Shown here piece after piece: positions 60,057 to 64,000 of a DNA stretch of 64,000 nt. Position 1 is the stretch's first letter. Every line of letters begins with the position of its first letter. Source of the stretch: JAAYED01 sp040772225 (lineage in GTDB: Bacteria > Chloroflexota > Anaerolineae > UBA1429). The translations under genes were made by a program, and so were the position numbers. Location of the stretch: contig JAXGYO010000002.1 of the NCBI GenBank assembly GCA_040772225.1, positions 1,302,001 through 1,366,000 of the forward strand, given 5' to 3'. Below the pieces are notes generated by a model, which saw nothing but the letters and a program-made list of their open reading frames with translations, was not told the DNA's origin and made no database searches.

Positions 60057-61130
60057 CTATGCCCGCGTTTCGCCGTAGACTTCATCAATCAGGCCGTCCA
60101 TCATGCAAGCGACATACCGCACTGTGGATACCACGTGCGCATACGGCATGCGGGTCGGGCCCACCACCCCCAACACCCCACTGGCTTTGTCGCGTATACC
60201 GTAAGGCGACAGCACCATACTGACGTCGTAGATCTCCTCAAACGGCCGCTCGCCGCCGATGATAATCTGTACCCCGTTCGCGCTCAGAGCGCGGCTCAGG
60301 ACGAGATCCAGGCGCTGACGCTGCTCCATCATATCGACCAGCCGCCGGAAGGTGGACACATCCTCAAACTCGGGCTGCTCCAGGACATTGGCCAGGCCCG
60401 CCTGGTAGATTTCATCGATCGTGCGGACGTCGACGTCTTCCATGCGCTGCGCGAGCCATTCCACCACACGCAAAGGCCATCCAGTGATTCCTGGCAATTC
60501 CAGCGCCATCACAGACCGTATCTCTTGCGCCGTCTGATTGCGAAAAAGGTCGTTAAGCTGATTGGTCAACTGGCTCAACCGATCCTGCGTCACAGCCTCG
60601 GATACAGCCATGATCTCCTGATATACGCTGCCATCCTGCAGCACCAGGACCATCAGAATGAGCGTATCGTGCGTCGCGATCAACTGAATGTGCTTGAGCC
60701 TGGAATGGTCAGCATGCGGGGCGGTAACAAGCGACGCAGAGCGTGTCGTGTGCGCAAGCACCGCCGCAGTGAGCTGCAGCCATTGATCCATGTTGAGCCG
60801 AATCTGGTGAAACTGGTGGCCGATCATCGTCCGGTACGGCGCCGGCAGCTCGACATCGTCCATCAGTTGCTCGATAAAGTATCGATACCCTTTTATCGTG
60901 GGCACGCGTCCGGCGGAAGTATGGGGCTGTTGCAGGTAGCCCAGATCCTCGAGCAGGGCTAGCTCGCTTCGCACGGTGGCAGAGCTCACGCTCAGCTGAC
61001 CGAGGCGCAACAACGTCCCCGAGCCGACCGGAGCCGCCGAGGCGACATACTCCTGCACGAGGAGACGGAGCACCTCACGCTGCCGGCCACTCAAGTCTTC
61101 ACTTGGCGGGTCCTGAGCCCTCTGATCCAT
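60057..61130 (-). CDS. hrcA: Heat-inducible transcription repressor HrcA
   Basis: From ATG 61130 the 357-residue protein starts with a winged helix (LSGRQREVLRLLVQEYVASAAPVGSGTLL ... SSATVRSELALLEDLGYL), QQPHTSAGRVPTIKGYRYFI, followed by the GAF-like dimer domain (VVGPTRMPYAHVVSTVRYVACMM at the end). HrcA binds CIRCE and is kept active by GroEL. The frame is open to GTG 61169, but that start would lie inside the CIRCE operator, so ATG 61130 is preferred. It is the first gene of the operon. Confidence 0.95.
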   Translation of the reverse strand: MDQRAQDPPSEDLSGRQREVLRLLVQEYVASAAPVGSGTLLRLGQLSVSSATVRSELALLEDLGYLQQPHTSAGRVPTIKGYRYFIEQLMDDVELPAPYRTMIGHQFHQIRLNMDQWLQLTAAVLAHTTRSASLVTAPHADHSRLKHIQLIATHDTLILMVLVLQDGSVYQEIMAVSEAVTQDRLSQLTNQLNDLFRNQTAQEIRSVMALELPGITGWPLRVVEWLAQRMEDVDVRTIDEIYQAGLANVLEQPEFEDVSTFRRLVDMMEQRQRLDLVLSRALSANGVQIIIGGERPFEEIYDVSMVLSPYGIRDKASGVLGVVGPTRMPYAHVVSTVRYVACMMDGLIDEVYGETRA

Positions 61131-61156
61131 GTCGTTATCCAATCCCCCGAGGGCAG

Positions 61157-61183
61157 TTAGCAGTCTCACCCCTAGAGTGCCAA
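61157..61183 (-). promoter_or_regulatory. CIRCE operator
   Basis: On the minus strand TTGGCACTC-N9-GACTGCTAA, compared with the consensus TTAGCACTC-N9-GAGTGCTAA: one change in each arm, spacing exactly 9. It lies just downstream of the hrcA promoter, at the expected start of transcription. Confidence 0.9.
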
Positions 61184-61184
61184 C

Positions 61185-61213
61185 ATCATAGCACCCTTGA
61201 GTGACTTTGTCAA
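61185..61213 (-). promoter_or_regulatory. Promoter of the hrcA-grpE-dnaK-dnaJ operon
   Basis: TTGACA, 17 nt, TATGAT on the minus strand, immediately upstream of CIRCE. Confidence 0.9.
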
Positions 61214-61395
61214 GAATGGGGCCTGGAGATCGTCAAAAGAGTACAGGAGGGCTATCGGCGCATGGCGGGAATCCGAATAAAAGATATAGTACATACCTTA
61301 GATGGCACTAACCGCAATACCCTTAGTAGTCTGCTGCAAGATACCTGCGTGCCACATATATACTCGCGAACGTATTGCGCTGCGCTGCGCTGGAT

Positions 61396-61424
61396 TTGTC
61401 GTGATCTCGTGCCTGTGCTACAAT
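61396..61424 (+). promoter_or_regulatory. Promoter of tRNA-Gln
   Basis: TTGTCG, 17 nt, TACAAT, ending 11 nt before the mature tRNA 5' end. Confidence 0.7.
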
Positions 61425-61435
61425 CCTTGACGCAC

Positions 61436-61509
61436 TGAGGGATCGTCTAACGGTAGGACAGCTGACTCTGGATCAGCCGATCGGGGTTCGAATCCCTGTC
61501 CCTCAGCCA
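61436..61509 (+). tRNA. tRNA-Gln (anticodon CTG)
   Basis: The 74-nt cloverleaf includes an encoded CCA. Acceptor arms are TGAGGGA and TCCCTCA with discriminator G; the D arm is GTCT/GGAC; the anticodon stem GCTGA/TCAGC encloses loop CTCTGGA with anticodon CTG, reading CAG; the T arm is CGGGG-TTCGAAT-CCCTG. All stems pair. Confidence 0.95.
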
Positions 61510-61517
61510 AAATGAAA

Positions 61518-61554
61518 GACGAGCAGCTGACGCCGTGTCACCTGTTCGTCTTTT
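61518..61554 (+). terminator. Terminator of the tRNA-Gln gene
   Basis: 9-bp stem GACGAGCAG / CTGTTCGTC (one G-U pair) with a 15-nt loop, followed by TTTT, 8 nt after the CCA. Confidence 0.75.
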
Positions 61555-61639
61555 CCATTCCGATCAGCCTGCTATCCTCACAGGGGCTAACTGACCCCTC
61601 TGTTGGCCTGCCGTCAGCGCTTTACGGCCACCGGACTAG

Positions 61640-61681
61640 AGAGATGCCCACGTCGAGTTCACACTCGACGTGGGCATCTCT
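61640..61681. terminator. Perfect 18-bp hairpin after the sugar isomerase gene
   Basis: Arms 61640-61657 and 61664-61681 are exact inverted copies (AGAGATGCCCACGTCGAG on the left) with a 6-nt loop TTCACA. It lies about 40 nt past the minus-strand isomerase stop. There is no U-tract on either side, so it may end or protect the transcript. Confidence 0.7.
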
Positions 61682-61719
61682 GCGATACCGATTCGCTTAT
61701 ATCTGTCTCGCCGAACAGC

Positions 61720-63069
61720 CTAGACCTCGACGACCTCGATGTCCAGGAAATAGCAGGCATCCTTGAGCGCCTCAGTCTGGTCGCCATAGATCATGCTGGC
61801 ATGGTGCACGAACCCGTTGCTGCCGATGGTCTTGTAGAGCCTGGCCAGGTCCTCCACCTCGACCCAGGTCCAGGTGAAGCGCGCCTCTTCGGCCTTACCC
61901 TCTTCCAGCGCCATTCCCTTGGCCAGCAGCATCTTGTATTCGCCATCGTACTGCTCCAGACGGGCAAAGGTCACCGGTCCTGCGTGCAGCTTAAAGTGGG
62001 GCATGCCCCGCTGGTCCAGACGGATCTCGCTGGACGCCATCGAAGGCGGTGCGTTGCCGACATGCCACGCGAGAAAGATATTGTCATGAAGCGGGTGCTT
62101 GAGGTTCCAGTCGGTCAGGAAGGGCGCCTCCTCGCGCAAGGCGGCCTCATACTGCATCAGCATGGCCAGGCAGCCCATGATGTCGACCTCAAACCCCACC
62201 ATGATGCCCTGATCAGTCAGGCGGCCCTGAACATAGGGCGGCATCGCAAAGCCGGCGCCCACACCGAGCAGCTTCTTCTCATTCGCCCAGCGCTTGACGA
62301 CCACCTCTGCCTTGGCGACCTGCAATAGGCGCTCAGCCGGTATCTCCGACGTATTTGCCTCAGCCTCGATGCTGGACACGACCGATACGACTTCCGGATC
62401 GTCATCGGCCAGAGCCTGTGCAGCGCTCTGCAGCATGACCGTATCCATAGGGATCACGCGGATGCCGTGGCTGGAAAGCAGGACCTTTTCGTCGATGGCG
62501 CAGGTCTCAAAAGCGCCAGGGCGCGGCCCGATCTGGCCGATGTAGGCGCCGCGGAACGCCCTCACGACGGCACAGGTGCGCACAAAGCGCTCCACGGCCG
62601 CCACAAAGGCCGCATCCTCCGGATTGCAGTAGCCATAGAATACATAGGGGATGTTGCGGCGATACAGCCCCGAGGCGATGGACAGGACGCCACAGAACGC
62701 ATCGCTGGTCTGTGCATCCATCGTCGGCAGATAGAGATCGGGGGATTCCTCTGTCGCAAACACCAGAACGGGGACACCGGGCAATCCCTCCGCCACCAGA
62801 ATGGCAGAGATCTCGTCTGAAAAGTCCATGCCACCGATGAGGATGCCGTCTACGTCCTTTTCCTTGAACAGCTTGATCACTTTGCGCGCATCGTCGTCGT
62901 TGCGCACCACGCCGGCCTGAGTCAGTTGCTCATCAGGCGTGACAATCTCCAGCCCCGGCACGCCGGATAGGGCCGCAATCGTGCGCTCCTTCATCCCCTT
63001 GGCCCACTCGTCCGTATAGGCGCGACTGTCGCGCTTGGCTGGCACAAACCCTAATCTGACCGTTGACAT
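61720..63069 (-). CDS. L-fucose/L-arabinose isomerase family protein
   Basis: The 449-residue protein resembles the fucose/arabinose isomerase superfamily: an N-terminal Rossmann-like region (GILIGGMDFSDEISAIL, LVFATEESPDLYLPT), YGYCNPEDAAFVAAVERF, the middle part with GAYIGQIGPRPGAFETC, a Glu region FEVDIMGCLAMLMQYEA and the His motif NIFLAWHVGNAPPS. Glu and His supply the metal site in this superfamily. Such proteins interconvert aldoses and ketoses; the exact sugar cannot be read. It has no sugar-kinase neighbour here. The ATG at 63069 gives MSTVRLGFVPAKRDSR. Confidence 0.85.
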   Translation of the reverse strand: MSTVRLGFVPAKRDSRAYTDEWAKGMKERTIAALSGVPGLEIVTPDEQLTQAGVVRNDDDARKVIKLFKEKDVDGILIGGMDFSDEISAILVAEGLPGVPVLVFATEESPDLYLPTMDAQTSDAFCGVLSIASGLYRRNIPYVFYGYCNPEDAAFVAAVERFVRTCAVVRAFRGAYIGQIGPRPGAFETCAIDEKVLLSSHGIRVIPMDTVMLQSAAQALADDDPEVVSVVSSIEAEANTSEIPAERLLQVAKAEVVVKRWANEKKLLGVGAGFAMPPYVQGRLTDQGIMVGFEVDIMGCLAMLMQYEAALREEAPFLTDWNLKHPLHDNIFLAWHVGNAPPSMASSEIRLDQRGMPHFKLHAGPVTFARLEQYDGEYKMLLAKGMALEEGKAEEARFTWTWVEVEDLARLYKTIGSNGFVHHASMIYGDQTEALKDACYFLDIEVVEV

Positions 63070-63690
63070 ACTAGGCTCCTTTGTCTCTCCAGATCATGAT
63101 GGAATGCCAGAGACATTCTTGGCACAATTGGTACCATACTTGCCCTGCAACGTCAAGGCTTCGTCGCCTATGGAACCCCAAGTGCGCTCGAGAGCCCGCA
63201 CAGCGAGCAGGCTGGACCGCTTGCGGGCGATTTATTCTGTCTTCGCTTTGTGTGACAGGAGGTACACGGATTTGTCTGCTCTTGGATGCTTTTCGGGCGC
63301 GAGAGCCGCAGCCGGGAGGACTGCCGGCGGTATGCACCTGTGCGCTCGAATACGTGCCTGGCCGTGGCCATCAAAGGCCAATCTGCCAACAGCGCCCATG
63401 GTGCCTCTTCCCCAACCGACCAGGGAACATCGAGACCTCTGAACCAGTTGTACACAGACTGAACCAGATCGCGTGCCTACGCTGTAAGCTTCTGCCGTTG
63501 CGCCGGATGCGCCGATTCGACCATGACCCTCGACTCAGCGACGCACCCCTTGTTACACCGCCACTCGAATGCCATCCCATGGTGCAGGCACGTGGACTGG
63601 CAGCCCGTGCCGTCTTTGTGCTGAGCGCAAACACCCTTACTCTTCCGCTCCCCTGACCACAGTTCTGCTGGCACGTAACTCCGATCCCAT
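63070..63690. other. Intergenic region without a credible gene
   Basis: About 620 nt between the isomerase and the Rrf2 promoter. Frames up to 191 codons exist but their products are rich in Cys, Trp, Arg and Pro without any motif, and none has a good ribosome-binding site. A decayed gene is possible; I recognise no remnant of a transposase. Confidence 0.6.
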
Positions 63691-63719
63691 TTGACATCCG
63701 TCCTCTAGAGAACTAATAT
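63691..63719 (+). promoter_or_regulatory. Promoter of the Rrf2-family gene
   Basis: TTGACA, 17 nt, TAATAT. The AT-rich leader behind it contains CCTA-N9-TAGG (63728-63744), a possible autoregulatory operator as is usual for Rrf2 proteins. Confidence 0.75.
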
Positions 63720-63751
63720 CCTATTATTCCTATCATTTAACTAGGTATTTA

Positions 63752-64000
63752 ATGAAGCTCAGTACCAGGATGCGCTACGGTACCCGTGCCTTGTTCCACC
63801 TTACGCTGAACTACGGCGAGGGCTATGTCAGTCTGGGGCAGATCGCTGCAGCGGAGGAACTCCCGGAGAAGTATCTCGAAGCCGTGCTGACGAGCCTCCG
63901 GATGGCAGGCTATGTTCATGCCCAGCGGGGCCCCCAGGGTGGGTATGCCCTCTCCAGACCGCCGGAAGAGATCACCCTTCGAGACGTCTTTGATGTTCTG
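63752..64000 (+). CDS. Rrf2-family transcriptional regulator (partial)
   Basis: The first 83 codons are visible; the gene is cut by the right edge. The product starts MKLSTRMRYGTRALFHL, followed by the winged-helix part IAAAEELPEKYLEAVLTSLRMAGYVHAQRGPQGGYALSRPPEEITLRDVFDVL, which is characteristic of Rrf2 proteins. The Fe-S or effector cysteines would lie beyond the window, so IscR-, CymR- or NsrR-type function cannot be told apart. Confidence 0.93.
   Translation, partial: MKLSTRMRYGTRALFHLTLNYGEGYVSLGQIAAAEELPEKYLEAVLTSLRMAGYVHAQRGPQGGYALSRPPEEITLRDVFDVL

Noticed and set aside
61262..61438. 58-codon frame upstream of tRNA-Gln, starting MAGIRIKDIVHTLDG, with AGGAGG upstream
   Set aside because: It runs through the tRNA promoter and ends inside the tRNA, and shows no motif. 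The ribosome-binding site is slightly too far away. A chance frame is more likely.
63081..63656. 191-codon frame downstream of the isomerase promoter region
   Set aside because: The composition is atypical (many Cys, Trp, Arg), no motif or good start is visible, and frames of similar length exist on the other strand.

Overview
The window is gene-dense, GC-rich bacterial chromosome (no phage, no insertion sequence, no CRISPR seen). Several features suggest a monoderm-like member of the Chloroflexota (Anaerolineae or a related class): a T-box leader in front of valS, a Gram-positive-type CIRCE/hrcA heat-shock operon, a sortase, a DUF4012 protein, secreted proteins with Thr/Pro-rich linkers, an RRM-type RNA-binding protein, and frequent GTG/TTG starts. 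This placement is an inference from gene content; no rRNA gene is present to confirm it.

Layout. 0-5.5 kb (minus strand): the nusA-ylxR-infB-rbfA-nrnA translation/RNA cluster, lacking rimP, with a promoter and an attenuator-like hairpin in the nusA leader; nrnA runs off the left edge. 5.6-11.6 kb: csoR-trxA, a surface protein, pth and mfd. 11.7-15.9 kb (minus): a sugar-metabolism group (aldo/keto reductase, histidine phosphatase, enolase-superfamily dehydratase, Gfo/Idh/MocA dehydrogenase). 16-24 kb: valS with its T-box, proS, an MBL hydrolase, and uppP translationally coupled to a PstS-like lipoprotein. 24-33 kb: tgt, an FmdB zinc ribbon, an aminotransferase, a DMT exporter, mutL, a PspC protein and lon.

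33-37.6 kb holds the most unusual locus: a STAND (NB-ARC-like) ATPase with a helical repeat tail, directly followed by an LCAT-like serine lipase, with a convergent XRE repressor whose promoter overlaps a GAAC-N4-GTTC palindrome. It resembles a sensor-effector conflict module but is not one I can name. 37.6-42.8 kb (minus) is a cell-surface cluster (sortase, secreted protein, polyprenyl-phosphate sugar transferase, DUF4012). 43-46.5 kb carries a tandem esterase whose second half lacks the nucleophile, the ribosome-rescue factor arfB, and a protein ending in a HEPN-type R-x4-H motif. 46.5-51.4 kb: rplY behind a leader hairpin, a frameshifted RRM gene, a URO-D-family protein, an orphan ParB and a DUF362 ferredoxin-like protein.

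51.4-61.2 kb (minus): two tandem thymidylate-kinase paralogues, one with a changed P-loop lysine, and then the heat-shock operon hrcA-grpE-dnaK-dnaJ-prmA-rsmE-metallophosphoesterase-(PD-(D/E)xK-like protein), led by a canonical promoter and a CIRCE operator. The right end has tRNA-Gln(CTG), a sugar isomerase of the fucose/arabinose isomerase family, a 680-bp stretch without a credible gene, and the start of an Rrf2-family regulator cut by the window edge.

Functional assignments come from reading motifs in the translated sequence. No database search was run.
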